Below the pieces are notes generated by a model. That model was not told the DNA's origin and made no database searches. It saw only the letters and a list, made by a program, of their open reading frames with translations. Source: CAVWGP01 sp963754645 (GTDB taxonomy: Bacteria; Pseudomonadota; Alphaproteobacteria; Bin65). Taken from it: 64,000 nucleotides of DNA. Made by a program: the position numbers and the translations under genes. The DNA lies in NCBI GenBank assembly GCA_963754645.1, contig CAVWGP010000001.1, positions 372,001 through 436,000 of the forward strand, read 5' to 3'. Positions 15,273-23,293 of the stretch are shown here, piece by piece; position 1 is the first letter of the stretch, and each line of letters starts with the position of its first letter.

Positions 15273-16235
15273 ATGGAAGGCGCTATCGATATCGTGTGCA
15301 ATCTGTTCACCGAGCGGGAAATCCGCCTCGGCCAGACGGGCATCGACGACGATTTCAAATCCCAAATTCGCATGGACCCGAAAATGCGGAACGGCGTTTC
15401 GATGCCGGACTATCTCGCCAAGATGGACCGCGCCGGGATCGCGCGCGCGCTGCTCGTCGCCGTGCGCGCCGGCGATCTCAACGTCAAGCGCTCCTTCGAG
15501 ATCCCCTATGCGCGCGTGCACGAAGTGTGCCGCGAATATCCCGAGCGCTTCTCGGGCCTCGCCGGCGTCGATCCGTTCCGCGGCATGCAAGGCCTGCGCG
15601 AACTCGAAATCGCGGTGCGGGAATTCGGCTTCGTCGGCGCGCATCTCTATCCGCATTGGTTCGGCCTGGCGCCCGACCACGCGAAATACTATCCCTATTA
15701 CGCCAAGTGCTGCGAGCTCGACATCCCGATCATGATGCAGGTCGGGCATAATTTGATCTATCAGCGCGACCGGCGCCTGCCGAGCGTCGGGCGGCCGATC
15801 TGCCTCGACCAGGTGGCGATCGATTTCCCGGAGTTGAAGCTGCTCGGAATCCATATCGGCATTCCGTGGACCGACGAGATGATCTCGATGGCGTGGAAGC
15901 ACGAGAATGTCTTCATCGGCGTCGACGCCTATGCGCCCAAGCATTGGCCGGCGCCGCTGGTGCATTATCTCAACACTTACGGCCGGCATAAGGTTTTGTT
16001 CGGCACCGATTGGCCGGTGATCGATCCGGAACGCGCGATCGCCGAGATCGAGCAATTGGGCCTGCGCCCGGAAGCGAAGCGCATGCTGTTGCGCGACAAC
16101 GCGCTGCGCGTCTTCCGCCTGCCTGAGTCGGCATCGGCCGGCGCAGCGGCGCCCGCCGCCACGCCGGCCGGAACGAGCAGCCCGCGCGATCTTGTTGTCC
16201 GCGCCGACGGCTCGATCGGCGTGCGCGGGCGTTGA
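15273..16235 (+). CDS. Amidohydrolase_2-family protein (PF04909)
   Basis: A 320-residue TIM-barrel protein of the amidohydrolase_2 group, which includes metal-dependent decarboxylases and hydrolases. Visible late motifs are MQVGHN, the LLGIHIGIPW His, and FGTDWPVID, whose Asp is the usual catalytic residue. The N-terminal HxH motif expected after Ile-Asp is replaced by IVCN (IDIVCNLFT). The last 30 residues are an Ala/Pro-rich tail ending DGSIGVRGR. It is followed 20 bp later by an acyl-CoA synthetase; a paralogue at 49250 also sits beside an acyl-CoA synthetase. A role in preparing an acid for CoA activation is inference. Confidence 0.85.
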   Translation: MEGAIDIVCNLFTEREIRLGQTGIDDDFKSQIRMDPKMRNGVSMPDYLAKMDRAGIARALLVAVRAGDLNVKRSFEIPYARVHEVCREYPERFSGLAGVDPFRGMQGLRELEIAVREFGFVGAHLYPHWFGLAPDHAKYYPYYAKCCELDIPIMMQVGHNLIYQRDRRLPSVGRPICLDQVAIDFPELKLLGIHIGIPWTDEMISMAWKHENVFIGVDAYAPKHWPAPLVHYLNTYGRHKVLFGTDWPVIDPERAIAEIEQLGLRPEAKRMLLRDNALRVFRLPESASAGAAAPAATPAGTSSPRDLVVRADGSIGVRGR

Positions 16236-16255
16236 GAGCGGAGCGTCGCCGGGCC

Positions 16256-17791
16256 ATGACACGCGCTTTCGTTCCGCCGCCGCCCACCTATCGGCCGATC
16301 GCCGTTTCGAGCGGCATTCGCGCCGCCGCCAATCGCGCGCCGGGCAAAGTCGCCATCGTCGAGGGCGAGCGGCAACTCACCTATCGCGCGCTGGTCGAGC
16401 GCATCGGCCGCGTCGGCAGTCTGGCCATGGCGGGCTTGCGCTTCGAGCCGGGACAAACGGCGGCGATCGTGGCGCCGAATTGTCTCGAATATATGGAACT
16501 CGTCTCGGGCCTGTCCGACGCCGGCGTCGCGGTCGCCACGCTCAGCCCGCGCCAGACGGCGACGGAGCTCAGCTACATCCTCGACGATTGCGGCGCGCGC
16601 GTCGTGTTCGCCACGCCGGCCACGGAAGCGCTGGTCCGCGACGCTTGCGGCGCCTCGGTCGAGCGCGTGATCGCGATCGGCCCGGAATACGAAAGCCTGC
16701 TCGCGGCGGCGTCGCCGGCGCCGAGCCTGCCGCGGATCCAGGAGTGGGAACCGTTTTCGATTCCCTATACGTCGGGCACAACCGGGAAGCCGCGCGGCGT
16801 CACCCTGCCGCATCGCTCGCGCGTCATGTCGTTTTTCGGCATGGCGGTGGAGTTCGGCTGCTATTCGCCCGACGACCGCTATCTCGCCTTCGCGCCGATC
16901 TTCCACGGCGCCGGCTACTCCTTCGCCCAGTCCTCGATCTTTTTCGGCGGCACTTTGGAGATCATGCCGGCCTTCGACGCCGAACTCGTGCTGCGCGCGT
17001 TGCAGCGCAGCCGTGCCACCGGCGTGTTCATGGTGCCGACGCATTTCCACGCCATCTTCGCGCTCGGCGCCGAGCTGCGCGCGCGGCACCGCGATTTCGC
17101 CTTGCGCGCCATCATTTCCAACGCGGCGCCGCTCGCCCAGCGCACCAAGGAGCTGATCGTCGATTATTTCGGCGAAGGTCTTCTGCACGAGTGCTACGGC
17201 TCGACCGAGGGCGCCATCGTCACGAATCTCCGGCCGCAGGATCAGTTGCGCAAGGTGCAATGCGTCGGCACGCCTTTCGCGTGCACCGAGGTTAAGCTGC
17301 TCGACGACGCGGGCAATCCGGTGAAGCCAGGCAACGTCGGCGAGCTGTACAGCCTCTCGCCCTATATTTTCAACGGCTACTGGCGCAATCCGCAGGCCAC
17401 GGCTTCGTGCCTGCGCGACGGTTGGGTCAGCGCCGGCGATCTCGCGCGCACCGACGAGGAGGGTTTTTTCTACATCGTCGACCGCAAGAAGGACATGTAC
17501 ATTTCCGGCGGCGTCAACGTGTTTCCGCGCGAGGTCGAGGAGCTGCTGTTCCGCTATCCCGGCGTCAAGGAGGTCGGCATCGTCGGCGTGCCCGACGACT
17601 ACTGGGGCGAAGTGGGCCGCGCGTTCATCGTCAAGCAACCGGGCGCGGACATCGATCCCGAGGCCGTGCTCGCCCATTGCAAGGAAAAGCTCGCCGGCTA
17701 CAAAGTGCCGCGCTCCGTGTCCTTCATCGAAGCCCTGCCGCGCAATGCCGCCGGCAAGGTGCTGAAGACCGAACTGCGCAAGCTGACATAG
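16256..17791 (+). CDS. Acyl-CoA synthetase (AMP-forming)
   Basis: Start ATG 16256 (MTRAFVPPPPTYRP) gives 511 residues; the frame is open to a TTG at 16232 but that overlaps the previous stop. ANL-superfamily motifs are all present: the P-loop YTSGTTGKPRGV near residue 174, YGSTEGAIV, the DRKKDMYISGGVNVFPREVE hinge block, and the catalytic Lys in PRNAAGKVLKTELRKL. The enzyme would adenylate a carboxylic acid and transfer it to CoA. The context (amidohydrolase before, alpha/beta hydrolase and oxidase after) suggests activation of an acid released from an amide or ester. Chain length and substrate are not predictable. Confidence 0.9.
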   Translation: MTRAFVPPPPTYRPIAVSSGIRAAANRAPGKVAIVEGERQLTYRALVERIGRVGSLAMAGLRFEPGQTAAIVAPNCLEYMELVSGLSDAGVAVATLSPRQTATELSYILDDCGARVVFATPATEALVRDACGASVERVIAIGPEYESLLAAASPAPSLPRIQEWEPFSIPYTSGTTGKPRGVTLPHRSRVMSFFGMAVEFGCYSPDDRYLAFAPIFHGAGYSFAQSSIFFGGTLEIMPAFDAELVLRALQRSRATGVFMVPTHFHAIFALGAELRARHRDFALRAIISNAAPLAQRTKELIVDYFGEGLLHECYGSTEGAIVTNLRPQDQLRKVQCVGTPFACTEVKLLDDAGNPVKPGNVGELYSLSPYIFNGYWRNPQATASCLRDGWVSAGDLARTDEEGFFYIVDRKKDMYISGGVNVFPREVEELLFRYPGVKEVGIVGVPDDYWGEVGRAFIVKQPGADIDPEAVLAHCKEKLAGYKVPRSVSFIEALPRNAAGKVLKTELRKLT

Positions 17792-17802
17792 GCCGCAACC
17801 CG

Positions 17803-19485
17803 ATGGCGCCCGCCGAGTATCATATCGTCGAAACCGGATCGGGGCGCGAGAGCGCGTTTCGCAAACTGGGCGCGGGTCCGCCAGCCGTGTTGTTGCACGA
17901 ATCGCCGCGGTCTTCGGCGGCGCTGCTGCCGCTCGCCGAAAGGCTGGCCGGCCGCTTCACCGTGTTCGCCTTGGACAATCCGGGCTTCGGCCTGTCCGAT
18001 CCGCTGACCTTGACGCGTCCCGGCGCCGCCGAATACGCCGACGCCTTGGCCGAAACGCTCGATGCGATCGGGCTTGGCCGCGTTCCGGTCTACGGCACGC
18101 ATACCGGCGCGGTGATCGCGCTCGAATTCGCGCGGCGTTGCCCAAAACGCACGGCGGCGGTGGCGCTCGACGGATTTCCGGTGTTCACGCCCGCCGAAAG
18201 CGAAGAGGCGCTGGCGAATTATCTCGCACCGTTCCGGCCCGATTGGGAAGGGCTGTGGCTCGCCTGGATCTGGGGCCGGGTGCGCGACCAGTTCGCGTTT
18301 TTTCCGTGGTACCGGCGCGGCCAGGGCGCGCGCCTGCCGCGCCCGGTGCCGCCGCTCGAATTCCTGCAATCGGTGGTCAACGACTTTCTCTCCGCCGGCG
18401 ACAATTACCGCGCCGGTTACGCCGCCGCCTTCCGCTACGATCCGCTGCCCGCCATCGCGGCAACGCGGATGCCGGTTTCCTACATGGCGCGCAGCGACGA
18501 TCTGCTGTTCGGCCATCTCGATCGCTTGCCGCCCCTGCCGCGCGGCGGCGAGATTGTGCGCATGTCGGCGGACCGCGACGCGTGGGGCGACGCCATGGCA
18601 AAGGCGCTGGGCCGCGCCGCGGGCGACCGGGACGCGCCGGCCCTCGGCGTTGCGCAAATTCCAAACGCAGCGGGCCGCATCGCGCGCCGCTTCATCGCCG
18701 CGCCCGATGGCCGATTGTTGGCGCGTTTCGCCGGGCGCTCGGATGGCGCGCCGCTCATCGTTTTGCATGATTCGCCGGGATCGTCGCGCAACCTTGAGCC
18801 GATCGTCCACCACCTCGCCAAGCACAGGCGGGTGATCGCGCTCGACTTGCCGGGCCATGGCGGCTCCGCGCCGGCGCCCGACGATTGCACGACGACGGTG
18901 TGCGCGCGCTGGCTGCTCGACGCCTTGGATGGACTGAAGATCGAGCGTTTCGATCTGGCCGGCTTCGGCGCCGGCGCCGCGATCGCCGCGACGCTGGCCG
19001 GTTTTGCCGGCGCGCGCGCCGGCGCCGCGATCTTGATCGACCCGCTGCCGGACGATGCCGCCGCGCGCCAGGGAAGGCGCGACCGTATTCTCGATATCGC
19101 GCCGCGCTGGGATGCCGGCCATCTTTTGGGCGCGTGGCACAGTTTGCGCGACGGCGAAATCTGGAAACCCTGGTTCGCGCGCACGCCGCTGGCGGCGCGG
19201 CCGGTCGAGCCCGACATGGACGTGCCGCGCCTCGCCGCGACCATGGTCGAATGGATGCGCGGCGGCCCGAGCTACGCCTATGTGCTGCGCGCGGCGCTGA
19301 GCGAGGCGTTGGCGCCGCGGCTCAAGCAGATCGCGGGCAAGGCCAAACTTATTGCGTTGGCCGGCGACCCGGAGCGCGGCGCCGCCGAAGCGATCGCGGC
19401 GGCATCGGGCATCGCTCTCGGTACGAGCGGCGCCATGCCGCACGACGTCGCCGATGCGATCCTTCACGCCCTGGCGACGGCATGA
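17803..19485 (+). CDS. Tandem alpha/beta-hydrolase fusion protein
   Basis: A 560-residue protein made of two alpha/beta-hydrolase domains (about 1-265 and 285-560). Both carry the same oxyanion-side motif (LHESPRSS near residue 31, LHDSPGSS near 321) and similar follow-on strands, so it arose by internal duplication and fusion. The nucleophile elbows are GTHTG (98-102) and GFGAG (387-391): the expected Ser is His100 in the first and Gly389 in the second. It may use another nucleophile, be a carrier or allosteric protein, or be catalytically dead. It overlaps the start of the FAD oxidase (ATGA), so the two are translationally coupled. Confidence 0.8.
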   Translation: MAPAEYHIVETGSGRESAFRKLGAGPPAVLLHESPRSSAALLPLAERLAGRFTVFALDNPGFGLSDPLTLTRPGAAEYADALAETLDAIGLGRVPVYGTHTGAVIALEFARRCPKRTAAVALDGFPVFTPAESEEALANYLAPFRPDWEGLWLAWIWGRVRDQFAFFPWYRRGQGARLPRPVPPLEFLQSVVNDFLSAGDNYRAGYAAAFRYDPLPAIAATRMPVSYMARSDDLLFGHLDRLPPLPRGGEIVRMSADRDAWGDAMAKALGRAAGDRDAPALGVAQIPNAAGRIARRFIAAPDGRLLARFAGRSDGAPLIVLHDSPGSSRNLEPIVHHLAKHRRVIALDLPGHGGSAPAPDDCTTTVCARWLLDALDGLKIERFDLAGFGAGAAIAATLAGFAGARAGAAILIDPLPDDAAARQGRRDRILDIAPRWDAGHLLGAWHSLRDGEIWKPWFARTPLAARPVEPDMDVPRLAATMVEWMRGGPSYAYVLRAALSEALAPRLKQIAGKAKLIALAGDPERGAAEAIAAASGIALGTSGAMPHDVADAILHALATA

Positions 19486-21041
19486 GCGGCGCCGCGCCAA
19501 GCGCCATCGCGGACCTGTTCCGCCCGATCCTGGGCGACGCCCACGTGCTCGCCGGCGAGGACGACCGCATTTTCTATTCGCACGACATCGCCGGGCCGGC
19601 GCCCGCGATCGCCGACGCCGTGCTGCGGCCGGGCACGATCGATGAACTACGCCGATCCGTCCGCGCCGCAACCGCGGCGGGCATCGCGCTCTATCCGCGC
19701 GGCGGCGGCATGTCCTACACCGGCGGATATTTGCCGCAGCAGCGCCCGGCGGCCGTTCTCGATCTCGCCCGGCTCGATCGCGTGCGCACGATCGACGACG
19801 CGGGCGAGGTCGTCGTCGTCGAGGCGGGTTGCACCTGGCGCAAGCTGTTCGACGCGCTCGCGGCCCATCGCGTTCCGATGCGCGTGCCGAGCTTCGGCCC
19901 GCTCTCCGGGTTTTCCGCCACCGTGGGCGGAACGGTGTCGCAGAACGGCGGCTTCTTCGGCACCGGCGCGCACGGCCCTGTTGGCGGCGACGTGCTCGGC
20001 ATATCGGCCGTCATCGCCGACGGATCGCTGCTCAACACCGGACATTTCGCCAAGGGTGCGCGCCATCACGGCCCGGACCAGACCGCGCTCCTGATCGGCG
20101 ATTGCGGCGCCTTCGGCATCAAGGCGGAAATCGCGCTGCGCATCCTGCCGCCGCCCAAAGCGGCTGGCTATCTTTCCTTTGCCTTCGAGACGGCGGAAGC
20201 CTGGCTCCGATTTCAGGTCGCGCTCGCGGATCTGCCCGGCATCGGCGAAGCGATGGGCTTCGACGCCGTGGCGCATGCCAATCTGGCCAAGACCGGCTTT
20301 ACCGTGCTCGAAGGCGCCGGCATCGCCGGCGACCTGCTGAGCGCGCCCGGCACGATCGCCAGCCGCATCGCCGCCGTGCTCAAGGCCGCGCGCACCGGCA
20401 AGGCCTTCGTCGCCGATCTCAAATTCTCGGCCCATGTCGCCATCGAAGCGGGCAGCGACGGCGAGCGCGACGCGATCGTACAACGCGCCGCCGGCGCGGC
20501 GCTCGATTGCGGCGGCACGGCGATCCCCGACGTGATCCCGCGCGTGACGCGCGCGCGGCCGTTCCGCCCGATCAAAGCCCTGCTCGGCCCCGACGGCGAA
20601 AACTGGCTTCCCGTGCATGGCACATTCGGCTTGGCCGAAGCGCAGCGGGCCCTGGCAGGGTGCCTGGAATTGCTCGCGCAGAGCCGCGCCGACATGGAAC
20701 GGCACAAAATACGCGCGACCGTGCTCACGGTTCTTTCGGGCCGCCGCATCGTCATCGAGCCGCAATTTTTTTGGCCCGACGCCTTGTCGCCGTTTCACCG
20801 CCGCGCCTGCCAGGCAAACCAGGTTTCGGACTATGGCGCGCGCCCCGCCGAAACCGCCGCGCGCGCCGCGGTTCATCGATTGCGCCAAGCCATGTCCGAC
20901 GCGATGGACAGGCACGGCGCGACGCACTATCAAATTGGGCGCTATTACCGTCTTCCCCAAGAGAATCTGCCTCTCCTGCGCGCGCTCAAGCGCGCGGTCG
21001 ATCCGGACAATCGCATCAATCCGGGCGTGTTGGGGCTCTAA
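19482..21041 (+). CDS. FAD-linked oxidase (GlcD / vanillyl-alcohol-oxidase-type)
   Basis: A 519-residue flavoprotein whose start overlaps the preceding stop by four bases. The FAD-binding PCMH domain is at the N-terminus with YPRGGGMSYTGGYLP, VEAGCTWRKLFDAL and the glycine-rich SATVGGTVSQNGGFFG. The C-terminus ends RAVDPDNRINPGVLGL, the usual end of the GlcD group. Such enzymes oxidise hydroxy acids or phenolic side chains. No iron-sulfur or cysteine-rich partner gene is adjacent, so a single-subunit oxidase or dehydrogenase is likely. Substrate inferred only to belong to the same pathway as the CoA synthetase and HyuAB. Confidence 0.87.
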   Translation: MSGAAPSAIADLFRPILGDAHVLAGEDDRIFYSHDIAGPAPAIADAVLRPGTIDELRRSVRAATAAGIALYPRGGGMSYTGGYLPQQRPAAVLDLARLDRVRTIDDAGEVVVVEAGCTWRKLFDALAAHRVPMRVPSFGPLSGFSATVGGTVSQNGGFFGTGAHGPVGGDVLGISAVIADGSLLNTGHFAKGARHHGPDQTALLIGDCGAFGIKAEIALRILPPPKAAGYLSFAFETAEAWLRFQVALADLPGIGEAMGFDAVAHANLAKTGFTVLEGAGIAGDLLSAPGTIASRIAAVLKAARTGKAFVADLKFSAHVAIEAGSDGERDAIVQRAAGAALDCGGTAIPDVIPRVTRARPFRPIKALLGPDGENWLPVHGTFGLAEAQRALAGCLELLAQSRADMERHKIRATVLTVLSGRRIVIEPQFFWPDALSPFHRRACQANQVSDYGARPAETAARAAVHRLRQAMSDAMDRHGATHYQIGRYYRLPQENLPLLRALKRAVDPDNRINPGVLGL

Positions 21042-21095
21042 GGATGGACGCAAAAAATCGAATGCGGGCAATCCGCGGCAACGGGAGCGAGCCTT

Positions 21096-23282
21096 ATGGC
21101 GACGAACATCGACGACGTCATCAAACAATATGAGCAGCGCCTGAAGGACCTCGAGCGGCGGCTCGCCGCGGCCGAGGGGACGGGCGCGGAATCGGAGGCG
21201 CAGCCCACGGCGCGCGCCCGGCCCGGCAACGAGTACCGGCTCGGCGTCGATGTCGGCGGCACGTTCACCGATCTGCTGATGATCGAGTCCGGCACCGGGC
21301 GCACGTTTTCGGCCAAGGTGCCCTCGACGCCCAAGGATTCCTCGATCGGCGTCTTGCGCGGCATCGACAAGCTGTGCCGCGAAAACGCCATCGATCCGCA
21401 CGCCATCAGCCACGTCATGCACGGCACAACCGTCGCGACCAACACGGTGCTGCAATACAACGGCGCCAAGGTGGCGCTGGTGACGACCAAGGGCTACCGG
21501 CAGGTGCTGCAAATCGCGCGCTCCTTCGTGCCCGGCGGCTTGGGCGGTTGGGTGATCTACAACAAGCCCGATCCGCTCGCCGCCCTCGATCTCACCATCG
21601 AGGCGAACGAGCGCATGAGCGCGCAGGGCGAAATCGTCGACGCGCTCGACGAGAGCGATATCCAGCGCAAGCTCGAAGCGCTGCGCGGCCGCGGCGTCGA
21701 GGCGCTGACGGTTTCGCTGATCAACGCCTATGCCGACGGCGCGCACGAACGCCGCATCCGCGACATCGCCGAACTCGTGCTGCCCGGCATTCCGGTTTCG
21801 ATTTCCTCGGACGTCATTCCGGAAATGTACGAATACGAGCGGACCGAAACCACGGTGGTCAATTCCTACATCCGCCCGGTGGTGCAGCGCTATGTCGCCA
21901 ATCTCCAGCGCGAGATCGGCGCCAAGATGCCGGAGGTCAAGCTGCACATCCTGCGCTCGGATGGCGGCCTGGCCTCGGCCGAGGCGGCGGCGGCGCATCC
22001 GGTGAATTTGCTGATGTCGGGGCCGGCCGGCGGCGTTTCGGGCGCGCTGTGGATTTCGAAGCAATCGGGCTTCAAGAATCTCATCACCTTCGACATGGGC
22101 GGCACATCGACCGACGTGGCGCTGATCCAGGACGGCAAGCCGCAGCTGCGGCGCGAGACCCGCGTCGGCGACGTGACCGTGCGCGCATCCTCGATCGACG
22201 TGCGCTCGGTCGGCGCCGGCGGCGGTTCGATCGCCTATGTGCCCGACCTGACCAAGGCGCTGCGCGTCGGCCCGCAATCGGCCGGCGCCGATCCCGGCCC
22301 CGCCGCCTACATGAAGGGCGGTGCCAAGCCGACGGTGACCGACGCCAATGTCGTGCTCGGCTATCTGCCGGCTTCGTCGCGCCTCGGCGGCGACATGCGC
22401 ATCGATCGCGGCCCGGCCGAGAAAGCGGTGCAGACGATCGCCGACGCGATGGGCCTGCCGCTGCTGACCGCGGCGGAGGGCATCGTCAATATCGTCAACG
22501 AGAACATGTTCGGCGCGCTGCGGCTGGTTTCGATCGAGCAGGGCTACGATCCGCGCAGCTTCGCCCTCGTCGCCTTCGGTGGCGCCGGCCCGCTGCACGC
22601 CAACGCGCTCGGCAAGCTCATGCAATCGTGGCCCGTCATCGTGCCGCCGGCGCCCGGCGTGCTGTGCGCGCACGGCGACGCCACGACGCGAATACGCAAC
22701 GAAGCCTCGCAGACGTTCATCCGCCGCTTCGCCGATACCTCCGACGCCGAGGTGCAATCGATCGTCGAACGCCTCGCCGCCACCGCGGCGCGCGACCTCG
22801 ACGACGAGGGTATCCCGCGCCACGAACAGGAAACCGGCTTGCAGATGGACGTGCGCTATCAGGGCCAGGGCATGCGCCTCACGCTCGACGTGACGCTTGA
22901 GGAATTCCGCGGCGGCGGGCTCAGACAGTTGGCGAAGCGTTTCGACGACATTCACACCCAGATGTTCACCTTTGCCATCGAGGCGCCGCACGAACTCGTC
23001 ACGCTGCGCGCCATCGTCCAGGGCAAGGAGACGGCGGCGGCGGTCGAGCGCCTGCCGCACGGCGGCACCGATCCTTCGGCGGCCGCCGCCGAAACGACGC
23101 GCATCTACGTCGAAGGCCGGCAACACGACGCCGCCATCTACGATCGGACGCGATTGAAAGCCGGCAATCGCATTCTCGGCCCGGCCATCGTCACGCAGAT
23201 GGATGCGACCACGTTGATCCTGCCCGGCCATGCCGGCGAAGTCGACGAAGTCGGCACCATCCTTATCCGCCCCATCGCCTGA
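21096..23282 (+). CDS. hyuA: Hydantoinase/oxoprolinase family subunit A (first copy)
   Basis: A 728-residue protein of the HyuA / N-methylhydantoinase A family. ATP-binding motifs of the actin-like ATPase fold are VDVGGTFTD (51-59) and TFDMGGTSTDVAL; VGAGGGSIAYV and FGGAGPLHA are further family blocks. Unlike the second copy at 36588, residues 1-45 form an extra N-terminal segment with a short coiled coil (DVIKQYEQRLKDLERRLAAA). With HyuB it forms an ATP-dependent enzyme that opens a cyclic amide or, in carboxylase relatives, activates a ketone. The cognate hyuB starts 11 bp after its stop. Cytoplasmic. Confidence 0.92.
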   Translation: MATNIDDVIKQYEQRLKDLERRLAAAEGTGAESEAQPTARARPGNEYRLGVDVGGTFTDLLMIESGTGRTFSAKVPSTPKDSSIGVLRGIDKLCRENAIDPHAISHVMHGTTVATNTVLQYNGAKVALVTTKGYRQVLQIARSFVPGGLGGWVIYNKPDPLAALDLTIEANERMSAQGEIVDALDESDIQRKLEALRGRGVEALTVSLINAYADGAHERRIRDIAELVLPGIPVSISSDVIPEMYEYERTETTVVNSYIRPVVQRYVANLQREIGAKMPEVKLHILRSDGGLASAEAAAAHPVNLLMSGPAGGVSGALWISKQSGFKNLITFDMGGTSTDVALIQDGKPQLRRETRVGDVTVRASSIDVRSVGAGGGSIAYVPDLTKALRVGPQSAGADPGPAAYMKGGAKPTVTDANVVLGYLPASSRLGGDMRIDRGPAEKAVQTIADAMGLPLLTAAEGIVNIVNENMFGALRLVSIEQGYDPRSFALVAFGGAGPLHANALGKLMQSWPVIVPPAPGVLCAHGDATTRIRNEASQTFIRRFADTSDAEVQSIVERLAATAARDLDDEGIPRHEQETGLQMDVRYQGQGMRLTLDVTLEEFRGGGLRQLAKRFDDIHTQMFTFAIEAPHELVTLRAIVQGKETAAAVERLPHGGTDPSAAAAETTRIYVEGRQHDAAIYDRTRLKAGNRILGPAIVTQMDATTLILPGHAGEVDEVGTILIRPIA

Positions 23283-23293
23283 GGGAATCGCCC

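Noticed and set aside
19647..23231. Uninterrupted minus-strand open frame of 1194 codons antisense to the FAD oxidase and hyuA
   Set aside because: It has the His/Asp/Arg-rich, low-hydrophobicity composition that arises antisense to GC-rich genes, no domain, and the plus strand encodes two clear enzymes over the same bases.
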